NCBI RefSeq assembly: GCF_000685355.1
Contig: NZ_JHET01000012.1
Location: forward strand, 34,367-98,366
From: Microbacterium sp. CH12i
GTDB taxonomy: Bacteria > Actinomycetota > Actinomycetes > Actinomycetales > Microbacteriaceae
Length of the DNA: 64,000 nt
Direction of reading: 5' to 3'
A model generated the notes under the pieces. It saw only the letters and a program-made list of their open reading frames with translations. It made no database searches and was not told where the DNA came from. A program made the position numbers and the translations under genes. Of the stretch, positions 8,560-18,110 are shown piece after piece (positions within the stretch are counted from its first letter, which is position 1; every line of letters starts with the position of its first letter).

Positions 8560-9350
8560 TGACCGAGAACGCGGTCGTGACCGAACGCACTGCGATGACG
8601 CAGCAGAAGCCACGGCGGGCGCGCTGGCCGTGGGTTCTGCTCATCGTCGTGGTGGTGATCGCTGCGCTCGCGGTAGCGGCAGAGTTCCTGGCACGCAGCA
8701 TCCTGCCTGGCATTGTCCGCGGGATTGTCGTCGAGCAGCTGGAGCTTCCGGCAGATCAGCAGCTCGATGTTGAAGCGAGCGGCATTCTGCTGCCCCAGCT
8801 GATCGGCGGAAAGCTTGACGAACTGCATCTTTCGACTGAGTCGGTGACCATCGGCGGCATTACCGGCGCGGCCGACGTCACAGCGTTCGGGGTGCCGTTG
8901 CAGGGTGGGGACCTCACGGATGCGCGGGGCACTGTGCGCATCGATCAGAACCAGTTCACTGCACTCGTTGCGGCATCCGATTTGCCGATCGATGAGATCA
9001 CCTTCGCGGCGCCGGATGTCACGGCATCCGGCAGTCTTGCCATTCTCGCTCTGCCGATTCCGGTGTCGCTAACGGTGACACCGAGTGCGGATGCCGGAGA
9101 ACTCGTACTCACCCCGATCGAACTTCAGGTGGCGGGGCTCACACTGAACGCCGCCCAAATCGCGGATCGCTTCGGCGACGCTGCGGCGCAGCTCACCCAA
9201 CCGCAGCGGGTCTGCATCGCCGATCAGCTACCGGCAGGCCTCACCATGACCGGGCTGTCGATCGAGGGATCCGCAGCCATCATTGACATTGACGTCGACG
9301 GTGCGATCGTTACTGACCAGTCGCTGCAAGACAACGGAGTCTGCCCCTAA
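8559..9350 (+). CDS. DUF2993 (LmeA-like) membrane-anchored protein
   Basis: 263 residues: short basic N-terminus, one hydrophobic anchor (WPWVLLIVVVVIAALAVAAEFLA), then a beta-rich extracytoplasmic domain of the DUF2993 family, which includes LmeA, a lipid-binding protein needed for mannan/lipomannan elongation in mycobacteria. That link is by family only. It overlaps argS by one base. Its TAA stop overlaps the TAG stop of the convergent YihY gene in the four bases CTAA. Confidence 0.78.
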   Translation: MTENAVVTERTAMTQQKPRRARWPWVLLIVVVVIAALAVAAEFLARSILPGIVRGIVVEQLELPADQQLDVEASGILLPQLIGGKLDELHLSTESVTIGGITGAADVTAFGVPLQGGDLTDARGTVRIDQNQFTALVAASDLPIDEITFAAPDVTASGSLAILALPIPVSLTVTPSADAGELVLTPIELQVAGLTLNAAQIADRFGDAAAQLTQPQRVCIADQLPAGLTMTGLSIEGSAAIIDIDVDGAIVTDQSLQDNGVCP

Positions 9351-10456
9351 GAGCGCTCAGCGGCTTCTGCTCTTTCGGCTGCGCGGAGCGCTGACGTCGC
9401 GACCATCACATCTTGCCGCGCGCGCTGCACGCGGCGCTGGGCGAACGAGCGCGCACCCTGCGTTGCCAGTACTCGGTCTTGTTCCTCTTCTGCACCGGTG
9501 ATGATGTAGGCGCACGCGACGAGGATGACCTGTGTACTGAGGTTCAGCCAGATCAGAAGCGCCAGCAGCGAGGCGAACGACGCCAGGAGCGGATTCGATG
9601 TCGCGCCACCCACGAAGAGGCTCGAGAGCTCCTGCAACACGAGCAGCCCCACGCCACCCAGCAACGCGCCAGACCAGACCGCACCCGCCGAGGCACGCTG
9701 TCCGGAGAGGAGTCGGAAGATTCCGAAGATCAACACGGTGTTCAACGCGAACACAACCAGGAGCGACGCGATCCGGATGCCCCATACCGCGCCAACGGAA
9801 TCCGACGGCAGACCGAACAGATCCGTGATGAATCCGATTCCGATGCGTGCGAGGAAGGTCACCGCGGCTGCGGCGATGAAAGAGACTGCGATACCGACCG
9901 CGAGCGCCAGGTTGCGCAGCATCACCCAGAGCCAGAACATGTCGTCGAGCACGACGCCGGCGATGGTGCGTACCGCGGTGCGCAACGAACCGATCGCGCC
10001 GAGAGCAGCGCCTACCAGGGCGACCAGCGAGACGATTCCGGCGATAGACAGCCCCGCCGGGGCCTCGATCGACGAGGGGTCCTTGACGACGCCGTCGGGA
10101 CCGAGCAGACCAGGAACAGCCGAGTTGACCGCTTTGATAATCGCGTCCCACGCGGAGTCGTTCCCAGCGAGCCAGATCGAGGCGATCGAGAAGCCGAGCA
10201 ACAGTCCCGCGAACACACTGAACAGTGCCCGGTAGGTGATGCTGTCGGCGAGCATCGGACCGCGTCTTTCGGAGTAGAGCAGGGCGGCGCGCACAATCTT
10301 CCGTCGTAACGCCCAAGCGATCACGGACGCCATCAGTCCCGCGATGCCACCGGGCTTCTTCGTCGCTCGGAAGGAGCCGTATTCGTGCTGTCCATGCCTC
10401 AACCGTAATGAATCGAGATCTTCATCCGCGAGGGGCTTGCCGATGTGGGGTGGCAC
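9347..10456 (-). CDS. YihY/virulence factor BrkB family membrane protein
   Basis: 369 residues with a basic N-terminus and about six hydrophobic segments; the family signature lies in the region SITYRALFSVFAGLLLGF. Members are integral membrane proteins of unclear function (earlier names tRNA-processing RNase BN and BrkB are not supported biochemically). Start GTG at 10456 lies inside an inverted repeat shared with the divergent lysA upstream region. The last 60 residues are a charged cytoplasmic tail rich in Arg, Ala and Glu. Confidence 0.85.
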   Translation of the reverse strand: MPPHIGKPLADEDLDSLRLRHGQHEYGSFRATKKPGGIAGLMASVIAWALRRKIVRAALLYSERRGPMLADSITYRALFSVFAGLLLGFSIASIWLAGNDSAWDAIIKAVNSAVPGLLGPDGVVKDPSSIEAPAGLSIAGIVSLVALVGAALGAIGSLRTAVRTIAGVVLDDMFWLWVMLRNLALAVGIAVSFIAAAAVTFLARIGIGFITDLFGLPSDSVGAVWGIRIASLLVVFALNTVLIFGIFRLLSGQRASAGAVWSGALLGGVGLLVLQELSSLFVGGATSNPLLASFASLLALLIWLNLSTQVILVACAYIITGAEEEQDRVLATQGARSFAQRRVQRARQDVMVATSALRAAERAEAAERS

Positions 10457-10468
10457 TTCGCGGTGCCA
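10451..10468. promoter_or_regulatory. Inverted repeat TGGCAC-N6-GTGCCA in the yihY/lysA divergent region
   Basis: Six-base arms at 10451-10456 and 10463-10468 cover the GTG start of the YihY gene and abut TAGAAT (10469-10474), a plausible lysA -10 box. Could be an operator or a chance palindrome. Confidence 0.35.
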
Positions 10469-10534
10469 TAGAATCGGGGCAACCTCGCGCGGCGTTGTCT
10501 TCCCCGAGGATCCCCTCCCGACGATTGGTGATCT

Positions 10535-11944
10535 GTGCTTCCCACTGCAGACTCGCTCGCCCCGGAATGGCTCGTCGAGCCGAAAGATGCCAACGCGTTG
10601 GCATCAGGCGTCTGGCCCGCATCCGCAAAGCGCGACACGGATGGGGCGCTCTTCCTCGGCGGCATCTCAACGACCGAGCTGGCCCGCACCTATGGCACTC
10701 CGCTCCTCGTCCTCGACGAGAACGAGGTGCGTGCGCGTGCGCGTGCCTTCTACCGTTCGTTCACCTCTGCGGCAGAAGCACACGGCACTACTGCGCGGAT
10801 CTACTACGCCGGCAAGGCCTTCCTCTCCACAGCGATCGCCCGATGGGTGACCGAAGAGGGGCTGAACGTCGACGTCTGCACGCGCGGAGAGCTCGAGGTC
10901 GCGCTCGCCGCAGGCGTTGATCCGGCCCGTATCGGCTTCCACGGCAACAACAAGTCGGTCTCCGAGATCGAGCGGGCCGTCGAAGTCGGGGTAGGCACGA
11001 TTGTCGTCGACAGTGCCATCGAGATCGAGCGGATCGCCGCAGTGACCGCGCGCACCAGAAGCATGCAGCGAGTTCTCGTTCGGGTCAACAGTGGCGTGCA
11101 CGCCGAAACCCACGACTTCCTCGCGACCGCCCACGAAGACCAGAAATTCGGAATGCCCTTCGCGGATGCGGAAACCGCCGTCGCCCGCATCCGCGAGTTG
11201 CCAGGACTGGATTTTCTCGGCCTGCACTGCCACATCGGCTCACAGATCTTCGGCGTTGCCGGGTTCCGCGAGTCCGCATCACGTCTCTTAGAGCTGCACG
11301 AGAAGCTGCGTGCTGGCGGCGATATTCCGCTGTTGAACCTCGGCGGCGGATTCGGCATCGCGTACACGAGCGTCGATGATCCGACGCCCATCGAGCAGCT
11401 CGCTGAAGAAATCGTCGCCGCAGTGGCAGAGGGCTGCGCGGCGCGCGGCATCCCGATCCCGATGCTCGCCTTCGAACCGGGCCGTGCGATTGTCGGCACG
11501 GCAGGAGTCACCCTGTATGAAGTCGGCACAACCAAGGATGTGCGCCTGGGCTCTGGGGCGAGCCGTCTGTATGTGAGTGTCGATGGCGGTATGAGCGATA
11601 ACGCTCGTCCCGCGCTCTACGGCGCGCAGTACTCTGCCCGTCTTGCCTCGCGGGCAGGCGAAGGGCGCCCTGCATTGGTGCGTGTCGTCGGCAAGCACTG
11701 TGAGTCTGGCGACATCGTGGTCGACCACGAGTACCTGCCCGGGGATGTCACGCCGGGTGACCTCCTGGCGGTCCCGGCCACCGGCGCATATTGTGCCTCG
11801 CTGTCGAGCAACTACAACCATGTTCCACGGCCCGCAATCATTGCGGTCGCGGAAGGCCGTTCGCGCGTGATCGTACGCGGCGAGAATATCCAAGATCTGC
11901 TGGCGCGTGACGCCGGAATCAGCACGAATGAAGGAGCACAATGA
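10535..11944 (+). CDS. lysA: Diaminopimelate decarboxylase
   Basis: 469-residue PLP-dependent fold-III decarboxylase that converts meso-diaminopimelate to L-lysine, last step of lysine synthesis. Visible motifs: the PLP lysine in YYAGKAF (about residue 93), GFHGNNK, HCHIGSQ, the phosphate-binding glycine loop NLGGGFGIAY and the active-site cysteine in KHCESGD. Starts with GTG at 10535; no clear ribosome site precedes it. Overlaps hom by four bases (ATGA), placing lysine and threonine branches in one transcript. Confidence 0.95.
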   Translation: MLPTADSLAPEWLVEPKDANALASGVWPASAKRDTDGALFLGGISTTELARTYGTPLLVLDENEVRARARAFYRSFTSAAEAHGTTARIYYAGKAFLSTAIARWVTEEGLNVDVCTRGELEVALAAGVDPARIGFHGNNKSVSEIERAVEVGVGTIVVDSAIEIERIAAVTARTRSMQRVLVRVNSGVHAETHDFLATAHEDQKFGMPFADAETAVARIRELPGLDFLGLHCHIGSQIFGVAGFRESASRLLELHEKLRAGGDIPLLNLGGGFGIAYTSVDDPTPIEQLAEEIVAAVAEGCAARGIPIPMLAFEPGRAIVGTAGVTLYEVGTTKDVRLGSGASRLYVSVDGGMSDNARPALYGAQYSARLASRAGEGRPALVRVVGKHCESGDIVVDHEYLPGDVTPGDLLAVPATGAYCASLSSNYNHVPRPAIIAVAEGRSRVIVRGENIQDLLARDAGISTNEGAQ

Positions 11945-13290
11945 CCGATCTCCAGGCGAGCAACTCGACTCAGTACCGCCGACTGCGTGTGGCGCTGCTC
12001 GGCGCCGGAGCTGTCGGGTCGCAGGTCGCTGATCTGCTGCTGCGTCACGGCGATGAGCTGGCCGACCGTGCGGGCGCGTCTCTCGAACTTGCTGGCATCG
12101 CGGTACGCGACGTCAACGCAAAGCGTGATGTTGAGCTTCCTGCAGAACTGTTCACCACGGATGCTGAGAGCTTGATCGTCGGCAGTGACATCGTCATCGA
12201 GCTGATGGGCGGCATCGAGCCCGCCCGTGAGCAACTGCTTTTGGCATTGAATTCCGGCGCCGACGTCGTCACCGCAAACAAGGCGCTGCTTGCCACGCAC
12301 GGTCCCGAGCTCTTCGAAGCCGCCGACCAGGTGGGCGCCTCGGTGTACTACGAGGCCGCCGCAGCGGGTGCGATCCCGATCATCCGACCGCTGCGTGATT
12401 CCCTCGCCGGCGACCGAGTGGTGCGAATCATGGGCATCGTCAACGGCACCACGAACTACATCCTTGACCGGATGGACACCGAAGGCGCTGACTTCGCCGA
12501 AGTGCTCGCCGATGCGCAGCGGCTCGGCTACGCAGAGTCCGATCCGACCGCCGATGTCGAGGGCTATGACGCCGCGCAGAAAGCGGCGATCCTCGCATCC
12601 CTCGCCTTCCACACCACCGTCCCGCTGGACGCCGTCTACCGTGAGGGCATCACGCAGATCACTCCGGCGATGATCGACGAGGCCCGCGCCGCTGGCTTCG
12701 TCATCAAGCTGCTTGCCGTGTGTGAGCGCCTCACCGTTGACGGCGCCGAGTCGATCTCGGTGCGGGTGTACCCGGCGCTCGTTGCGCGGACGCATCCGCT
12801 CGCGTCGGTGCACGGCGCGAACAACGCGGTGTTCGTCGAGGCTGAAGCTGCCGGATCGCTGATGTTCTACGGCGCGGGTGCCGGTGGCGTGCAGACCGCT
12901 TCCGCGGTACTGGGCGACGTCGTTTCTGCCGCACGTCGACACATCGCCGGTGGTGTAGGTGTGGGGGAGTCCACCAGAGCAAACCTCCCGACGGTGCCGA
13001 TCGGGCACGTCATCACGCGCTACCAGGTCACGCTCGAGGTCGCTGACCAGCCAGGCGTCCTCGCGTCGATCGCGGGAATTCTCAGCGACGGCGGCGTCTC
13101 TGTCGCCACAGTCGTACAGACAGTCGAAGGCCCTTCGGCGGGCTCAGAGACCGACGGATCCGCCACCGCACGCCTCATCATCGGAACGCACAGGGCGCCG
13201 GAGCAGGCGCTGAGCGATACCGTCGAGCGCCTCGCATCCTCCGCTGTCGTTGACCGTGTGGTCTCCGTGCTGCGTGTGGAAGGCGAGTGA
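11941..13290 (+). CDS. hom: Homoserine dehydrogenase
   Basis: 449 residues. N-terminal NAD(P)-binding Rossmann motif LLGAGAVGSQVADLL, the homoserine dehydrogenase signature around ESDPTADVEGYDAAQKAAILA, and a C-terminal ACT domain (YQVTLEVADQPGVLASIAGIL) that normally gives threonine feedback inhibition. Reduces aspartate semialdehyde to homoserine. Coupled to lysA upstream and thrB downstream by overlapping start/stop codons. No thrC lies between hom and thrB. Confidence 0.96.
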   Translation: MTDLQASNSTQYRRLRVALLGAGAVGSQVADLLLRHGDELADRAGASLELAGIAVRDVNAKRDVELPAELFTTDAESLIVGSDIVIELMGGIEPAREQLLLALNSGADVVTANKALLATHGPELFEAADQVGASVYYEAAAAGAIPIIRPLRDSLAGDRVVRIMGIVNGTTNYILDRMDTEGADFAEVLADAQRLGYAESDPTADVEGYDAAQKAAILASLAFHTTVPLDAVYREGITQITPAMIDEARAAGFVIKLLAVCERLTVDGAESISVRVYPALVARTHPLASVHGANNAVFVEAEAAGSLMFYGAGAGGVQTASAVLGDVVSAARRHIAGGVGVGESTRANLPTVPIGHVITRYQVTLEVADQPGVLASIAGILSDGGVSVATVVQTVEGPSAGSETDGSATARLIIGTHRAPEQALSDTVERLASSAVVDRVVSVLRVEGE

Positions 13291-14222
13291 TGGCCGAGGA
13301 TCAACGCACGGTCCTTGTTCGGGTTCCGGCCACCAGCGCCAACCTCGGACCGGGATTCGACACCCTCGGACTCGCACTCAGCGTCTACGACGAGCTGACC
13401 GTTATCGCGTTGGAAGAGGACCGCCTCGAGATCGAGGTCACGGGATCTGGTGCTGCCGAGATTCCACGTGACGAGTCGAACCTCGTTGTCCGCTCGATCG
13501 AGCATGTTTACAAGGACGTCGGTCGCCAGATGCCTGGCCTGCGGATCATCGCGAACAACGGTGTGCCTCACGGCCGCGGTCTGGGTTCATCGGGAGCCGC
13601 CGTGACAGCGGGAGTGCTCGCCGCCAAGGGGCTGCTCGAGGGCGACGTCGACTTCACCGACACCGACTTGCTGCGACTGGCGACAGAACTTGAAGGACAC
13701 CCGGACAACGTGGCGCCGGCGCTCTTCGGCGGCCTCACGATCGCGTGGACGGGGGAGCGCGGACCCCAGCACAAAAAGCTTCTCGTGCACCGCGGCGTCG
13801 CCCCCCTTGTGCTCGTACCGGAGAGCACGATGTCAACGACGCTCGCGCGCTCGCTGCAGCCACCGCAGGTGTCGCGTGAGGATGCGATTTTCAACGTCTC
13901 CCGGTCTGCGCTGCTTATCGCCGCTCTTACTCAGAGCCCCGAACTGTTGCTCGACGCGACTGCCGATCGCCTGCACCAGGACTATCGGGCCGAGGCCATG
14001 CCTGAGACACACAAGCTCGTTCAGACGTTGCGCCAGGCCGGCTTCGCCGCGGTCGTCTCAGGAGCAGGCCCCAGCGTTCTCGTGCTCGCTGACGGGCCGG
14101 GAACTCGTCTGGATGCTGTGGAACTCGCAGCTGCCACGACACACACACCGTGGGAGGGCCTCATGCTCGCCGTCGACGTGCGTGGTGGTACAGTAAGGAC
14201 TCGAGCGGAGGGCTCCACGTAA
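13287..14222 (+). CDS. thrB: Homoserine kinase
   Basis: 311-residue GHMP kinase. The ATP-binding signature is PHGRGLGSSGAAVTAG (about residue 92-107); the N-terminal motif RVPATSANLGPGFDTLG and C-terminal GAGPSVL glycine loop are also present. Phosphorylates homoserine for threonine synthesis. Start is either GTG 13287 or the adjacent ATG 13290, both overlapping or touching the hom stop. The lysA-hom-thrB order resembles Corynebacterium; thrC must lie elsewhere. Confidence 0.95.
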   Translation: MMAEDQRTVLVRVPATSANLGPGFDTLGLALSVYDELTVIALEEDRLEIEVTGSGAAEIPRDESNLVVRSIEHVYKDVGRQMPGLRIIANNGVPHGRGLGSSGAAVTAGVLAAKGLLEGDVDFTDTDLLRLATELEGHPDNVAPALFGGLTIAWTGERGPQHKKLLVHRGVAPLVLVPESTMSTTLARSLQPPQVSREDAIFNVSRSALLIAALTQSPELLLDATADRLHQDYRAEAMPETHKLVQTLRQAGFAAVVSGAGPSVLVLADGPGTRLDAVELAAATTHTPWEGLMLAVDVRGGTVRTRAEGST

Positions 14223-14389
14223 TTTCGTGAATCTGGCCCCCATCGCAAATCTGCGAGATCCGCACGTAACCCCCAGAACCGCAATCTTGGTTTTGGCTGG
14301 CGGGCACCGAGTGCTTGCCCGTGCGATCGCGCGCAGCACCCGTTGTGCGCGAGACATGCTCATTTCCCACGACATATGAGGGAGTACTC
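14223..14389 (+). other. rho leader region
   Basis: 167 bases without a convincing gene between thrB and rho. It is comparatively rich in C (runs such as GGCCCCCAT and AACCCCCAG) and ends with GAGGGAG six bases before the GTG of rho. Long C-rich leaders of rho genes are commonly used for autoregulation by Rho itself; I infer but cannot show that here. Confidence 0.35.
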
Positions 14390-16558
14390 GTGGAGAATTT
14401 CTCCGAGACCCAGAATGACCAGCAGGCGTCGACAGTATCCGCTGACGCCCCGACGAACACCGCCGCAGCAGCAGAGGTAAAGGCGCCGCCGCGCAAGCGC
14501 GCTCCGCGCCGTGCGACCACCGCAACCGCCGCTGCAAAGGCAGAGCAGGCCGCCAGCGAAGCGCAGGCAGCTCCGGCAGCCGATGCCGCCCCGGCTGCGT
14601 CCGCAGCACCGGCCGCGGCATCCGCCGACGCGCCGGCTCCAGAAGCCGCACCGAAGGCGAAGGCACCTCGCCGCAGCCGCGCGAAGAAGGTAGATGCAGA
14701 TGTTGCTCCGGCAGCGGCGTCCACTGACTCTTCGGCCGCAACCAGCGCACCTTCCGAGAGCGCACCCTCCGAGAGTGCACCTTCCGATAACGCACCCGCC
14801 GATGCCGCTCCGGCCGGGGAATCTGCACCTAAGACCACTGGTCGCGGACGCGGGCGTGCGAAGAAGGTTGCGCCCGCTGCCGACTCTGCAGCAGCCGATG
14901 ACACGACGTCGAACGACAAGCCTGCGGACTCGGCTCAGACCGACCAGCCCGCCGAAGCCCCGAAGTCCGATTCCAACGACAACGCCGGGTCGAACGGCAA
15001 CGCGCGGTCGAACAATCGCAACCCGCGGTCGAACAACCGCAATGCACAGTCAGACAATGGCAACGCGCAGTCCGACAGCAGCAACGCGAACTCTGACAAC
15101 GGCAACGCGAACTCCGATAGCGCCAACACGCAGTCGAACAACGGCAACACACAGTCCGATAACGGTGGCTCAGACAGCAACGACGGCGACGAGGGCTCCA
15201 ACCGCAACCGAAACCGCAACCGCAGCCGCAACCGCGGACGCACCCAGACCGGCGGCCAGGACACCCAGCAGCAGCAGAACAGCCCGGCTGATGACGACAA
15301 TGCCAACGGCCGTGGCCGTCAGCGCAACAAGCGTCGCACCGGCGTGGCAACCGACGAATTCGAGACCGAGATCGGCGAGGACGACGTCCTCATCCCGATT
15401 GCGGGCATCCTCGATGTCCTCGACAACTACGCGTTCGTTCGCACCACCGGCTACCTTGCGGGCACGAGCGACGTCTACGTCTCGCTTGGCCAGGTGAAGA
15501 AGTACAACCTCCGCAAGGGCGATGCGATCGTTGGCGCGATCAAGCAGCCGCGCGAGGGCGAGCAGCAGGGGCGCCAGAAGTACAACGCACTCGTCAAGGT
15601 CGACTCGATCAACGGCCTGTCCGTTGACGATGCCGCGAACCGTGTCGAGTTCGGTAACCTCACCCCGCTGTACCCGCAGGAGCGTCTGCGCCTCGAGACC
15701 GCACCTGAGAAGCTGACCCAGCGCATCATCGACCTGGTCGCCCCAATCGGCAAGGGCCAGCGTGGACTCATCGTCGCACCGCCCAAGGCCGGCAAGACGA
15801 TCGTCCTGCAGCAGATCGCCAACGCGATCGCGCAGAACAACCCTGAGGTGCACCTCATGGTCGTCCTCGTTGATGAGCGTCCCGAAGAAGTCACCGACAT
15901 GGAGCGCACAGTGAAGGGTGAGGTCATCGCCTCGACCTTCGACCGCCCCGCCGAAGACCACATCACCGTCGCAGAGCTCGCCATCGAGCGTGCGAAGCGT
16001 CTGGTCGAGCTCGGTCGCGACGTCGTCGTGCTGCTCGACTCGATCACCCGACTCGGTCGCGCGTACAACATCGCGGCCCCGGCATCCGGTCGTGTACTCA
16101 GTGGCGGCGTCGACGCATCGGCGCTGTACCCGCCGAAGCGCTTCTTCGGCGCCGCGCGCAACATCGAGAACGGCGGATCGCTCACGATCCTCGCTACCGC
16201 GCTCGTCGAGACCGGCTCCAGGATGGACGAGGTCATCTTCGAAGAGTTCAAGGGCACTGGCAACAGCGAACTGCGCCTTTCGCGTCAGCTGGCCGACAAG
16301 CGCATCTTCCCGGCCGTGGACGTCAACGCGTCCAGCACGCGTCGCGAAGAGATGCTGCTCTCGCAGGACGAAGTGAAGATCACCTGGAAGCTGCGTCGCG
16401 CCCTTGCGGGTCTTGACACGCAGCAGGCTCTCGAGGTTGTGCTCGGCAAGCTGAAGGAGACGAACTCGAACGTTGAGTTCCTCGTCCAGATGCAGAAGTC
16501 GATGCCCGCACCTGTGGCTGGTGGCTCCAGCCACAGCCATGAGAACAGCATCCGCTGA
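14390..16558 (+). CDS. rho: Transcription termination factor Rho with long low-complexity N-terminal insertion
   Basis: 722 residues, about 300 longer than E. coli Rho. Residues 1-200 are Ala/Pro/Ser/Lys-rich, 206-261 are eight copies of a seven-residue Asn/Ser/Asp repeat, and 270-320 are Arg/Asn/Gln-rich. The conserved part starts near residue 330: primary RNA-binding OB fold (AGILDVLDNYAFVRTTGYL), then the hexameric ATPase with Walker A PPKAGKTIVLQ and Walker B VVLLDSITRLGRAYN. GTG at 14390 is chosen because GAGGGAG precedes it; the longer frame from 14315 starts in the leader. The insertion resembles those of actinobacterial Rho proteins that aid RNA binding and phase separation. Confidence 0.95.
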   Translation: MENFSETQNDQQASTVSADAPTNTAAAAEVKAPPRKRAPRRATTATAAAKAEQAASEAQAAPAADAAPAASAAPAAASADAPAPEAAPKAKAPRRSRAKKVDADVAPAAASTDSSAATSAPSESAPSESAPSDNAPADAAPAGESAPKTTGRGRGRAKKVAPAADSAAADDTTSNDKPADSAQTDQPAEAPKSDSNDNAGSNGNARSNNRNPRSNNRNAQSDNGNAQSDSSNANSDNGNANSDSANTQSNNGNTQSDNGGSDSNDGDEGSNRNRNRNRSRNRGRTQTGGQDTQQQQNSPADDDNANGRGRQRNKRRTGVATDEFETEIGEDDVLIPIAGILDVLDNYAFVRTTGYLAGTSDVYVSLGQVKKYNLRKGDAIVGAIKQPREGEQQGRQKYNALVKVDSINGLSVDDAANRVEFGNLTPLYPQERLRLETAPEKLTQRIIDLVAPIGKGQRGLIVAPPKAGKTIVLQQIANAIAQNNPEVHLMVVLVDERPEEVTDMERTVKGEVIASTFDRPAEDHITVAELAIERAKRLVELGRDVVVLLDSITRLGRAYNIAAPASGRVLSGGVDASALYPPKRFFGAARNIENGGSLTILATALVETGSRMDEVIFEEFKGTGNSELRLSRQLADKRIFPAVDVNASSTRREEMLLSQDEVKITWKLRRALAGLDTQQALEVVLGKLKETNSNVEFLVQMQKSMPAPVAGGSSHSHENSIR
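15005..15172 (+). repeat. Eight in-frame 21-bp repeats in rho
   Basis: Each 21-bp unit encodes (R/Q/N)-S-(N/D)-(N/S)-x-N-(A/P/T), for example QSDNGNA and RSNNRNP. The units have diverged at synonymous and some non-synonymous positions, so this is an old coding repeat and not a recent slippage event. Confidence 0.85.
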
Positions 16559-16582
16559 TCTGGCATTGATCGGAGCATAGGC

Positions 16583-17662
16583 GTGTTCGAGTCCGTTCAG
16601 GCACTCATCGAAGAGCATCGCCGGGTGCAGGAGGAACTCTCCGACCCGGCGGTGCACGCCGATGCTGCGCGCGCCAAGCGCGTCAACCGTCGCTACGCCG
16701 AGCTCAATCGGATCGTCTCCGCGCACGATGCGTGGGTGGCGACAACCGCTGACCTCGCGGCAGCGCGCGAGTTCGCCAAAGAAGACGAAGCCTTCGCCGA
16801 GGAAGTCCCCGCACTTGAGGAAGGGCTCGCCCAGGCGCAGGAGAAGCTGCGACGGCTGCTCATTCCGCGTGACCCGGATGATGCTCGTGACGTGATCCTT
16901 GAGATCAAGGGTGGCGAGGGTGGCGCGGAAAGTGCGCTGTTCGCCGCTGATCTGCTGCGCATGTACATCCAGTACGCGGCATCCAAAGGCTGGAAGACCG
17001 AGCTCCTGGAGCGCAACGAGTCTGACCTCGGCGGATACAAGGACGTTCAGATCGCGATCAAGGGGTCATCCACCGACCCTGCACAGGGCGTCTGGGCGCA
17101 CCTGAAGTACGAGGGTGGCGTGCACCGCGTGCAGCGCGTGCCCGCGACCGAGTCGCAGGGGCGTATCCACACCTCGACCACGGGTGTGCTGGTGTTTCCA
17201 GAGGTTGACGAGCCCGAAGAGGTCGCGATCAGCCAGAACGACCTCAAGATCGACGTGTTCCGCTCGTCCGGCCCCGGCGGACAGTCGGTGAACACCACTG
17301 ACTCCGCCGTACGCATCACGCACCTGCCGACCGGCATTGTCGTATCGATGCAGAACGAGAAGTCACAGCTGCAGAACCGTGAGGCCGGAATGCGCGTGCT
17401 GCGTGCCCGCCTGCTCGCAAAGCAGCAGGAGGAGCGAGATGCCATCGCATCTGACGCTCGCAAATCCCAGATTCGCGGCATGGACCGCTCCGAGCGCATC
17501 CGCACCTACAACTTCCCGGAGAATCGCATCGCCGATCACCGCACCGGGTACAAGGCGTACAACCTCGACCAGGTGATGGACGGCGCACTCGAGCCCGTTG
17601 TCGAGAGCTGCATCTCCGCCGACGAAGAGGCTCGCCTCGCCGCCGTCGGCTCAGATTCCTGA
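16583..17662 (+). CDS. prfA: Peptide chain release factor 1
   Basis: 359 residues. GPGGQSVN carries the universal GGQ that drives peptidyl-tRNA hydrolysis; the stop-codon-reading tripeptide is PAT (in [11 protein letters not shown]), which identifies RF1 (UAA/UAG) and excludes RF2 (SPF). Starts with GTG at 16583, 25 bases after rho. Followed as usual in many bacteria by prmC, although here cysE/cysK on the opposite strand and a small membrane gene intervene. Confidence 0.96.
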   Translation: MFESVQALIEEHRRVQEELSDPAVHADAARAKRVNRRYAELNRIVSAHDAWVATTADLAAAREFAKEDEAFAEEVPALEEGLAQAQEKLRRLLIPRDPDDARDVILEIKGGEGGAESALFAADLLRMYIQYAASKGWKTELLERNESDLGGYKDVQIAIKGSSTDPAQGVWAHLKYEGGVHRVQRVPATESQGRIHTSTTGVLVFPEVDEPEEVAISQNDLKIDVFRSSGPGGQSVNTTDSAVRITHLPTGIVVSMQNEKSQLQNREAGMRVLRARLLAKQQEERDAIASDARKSQIRGMDRSERIRTYNFPENRIADHRTGYKAYNLDQVMDGALEPVVESCISADEEARLAAVGSDS

Positions 17663-17692
17663 GGCGCGCCTGTCGCGGAGGAGCGCACGCGC

Positions 17693-17698
17693 TATGCT
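17693..17698 (+). promoter_or_regulatory. -10 box TATGCT, leaderless start of the holin-family gene
   Basis: TATGCT followed by six bases and GTG at 17705. Confidence 0.5.
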
Positions 17699-17704
17699 CA
17701 GGGC

Positions 17705-18106
17705 GTGATCACCCTCCTGTTTCGGACCGTCGTGTACCTCGCCTCCGCGGCAATCGGGCTGATCGTGGCCGATCTCGTGCTCGAGGGCTTCCAGATCCAG
17801 TGGGACAAGTGGTGGGGATTCGTGATCTGCATCGCGATCTTCGCGATTCTGCAGAGCATCCTCAGCCCGTGGATAGCGAAGCTCGCAGATCGCTATGCGC
17901 CCGTCCTGATGGGCGGCATTGGCATCTTCTCGACGCTTGTCGCGCTGATCGTCGTCGTGTTGCTCCCGATCGGTGGCCTGCGCATCACCGATCTGGCCGG
18001 CTGGATTCTCGGCGCGGTGATCGTCTGGATCGTCACGGCACTCGGCACGATTCTGCTCCCGATGATCTTCCTCAAGCGTGAGGTCAAAGAGCGTCGGAAG
18101 GCTTGA
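17705..18106 (+). CDS. Phage holin family (Phage_holin_4_2-like) small membrane protein
   Basis: 133 residues with four transmembrane helices (LLFRTVVYLASAAIGLIVADL; FVICIAIFAILQSIL; GGIGIFSTLVALIVVVLL; WILGAVIVWIVTALGTILL) and a basic C-terminus KREVKERRKA. The family name reflects profile similarity only; chromosomal copies are widespread in actinobacteria and do not indicate a prophage. Function unknown. It ends five bases before a tandem-repeat tract that separates it from convergent cysE. Confidence 0.75.
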   Translation: MITLLFRTVVYLASAAIGLIVADLVLEGFQIQWDKWWGFVICIAIFAILQSILSPWIAKLADRYAPVLMGGIGIFSTLVALIVVVLLPIGGLRITDLAGWILGAVIVWIVTALGTILLPMIFLKREVKERRKA

Positions 18107-18110
18107 GCGC

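Noticed and set aside
9413..10309. 298-residue open frame antisense to the YihY gene
   Set aside because: Low-complexity Arg/Glu/Gln protein with no homology features; the membrane protein on the other strand is clear.
11941..14222. Loss of thrC as an unusual deletion
   Set aside because: hom-thrB without thrC also occurs in other actinobacteria such as Corynebacterium; thrC is probably elsewhere.
14223..14389. Riboswitch in the rho leader
   Set aside because: No known riboswitch core recognised; C-rich leader suits Rho autoregulation better.
15170..16726. 518-residue open frame antisense to rho
   Set aside because: Mirror of strongly conserved rho coding sequence in high-GC codon bias; no recognisable domain.
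17705..18106. Holin-family gene as evidence of a prophage
   Set aside because: Lone chromosomal homologue with no lysin, terminase or structural genes around it.
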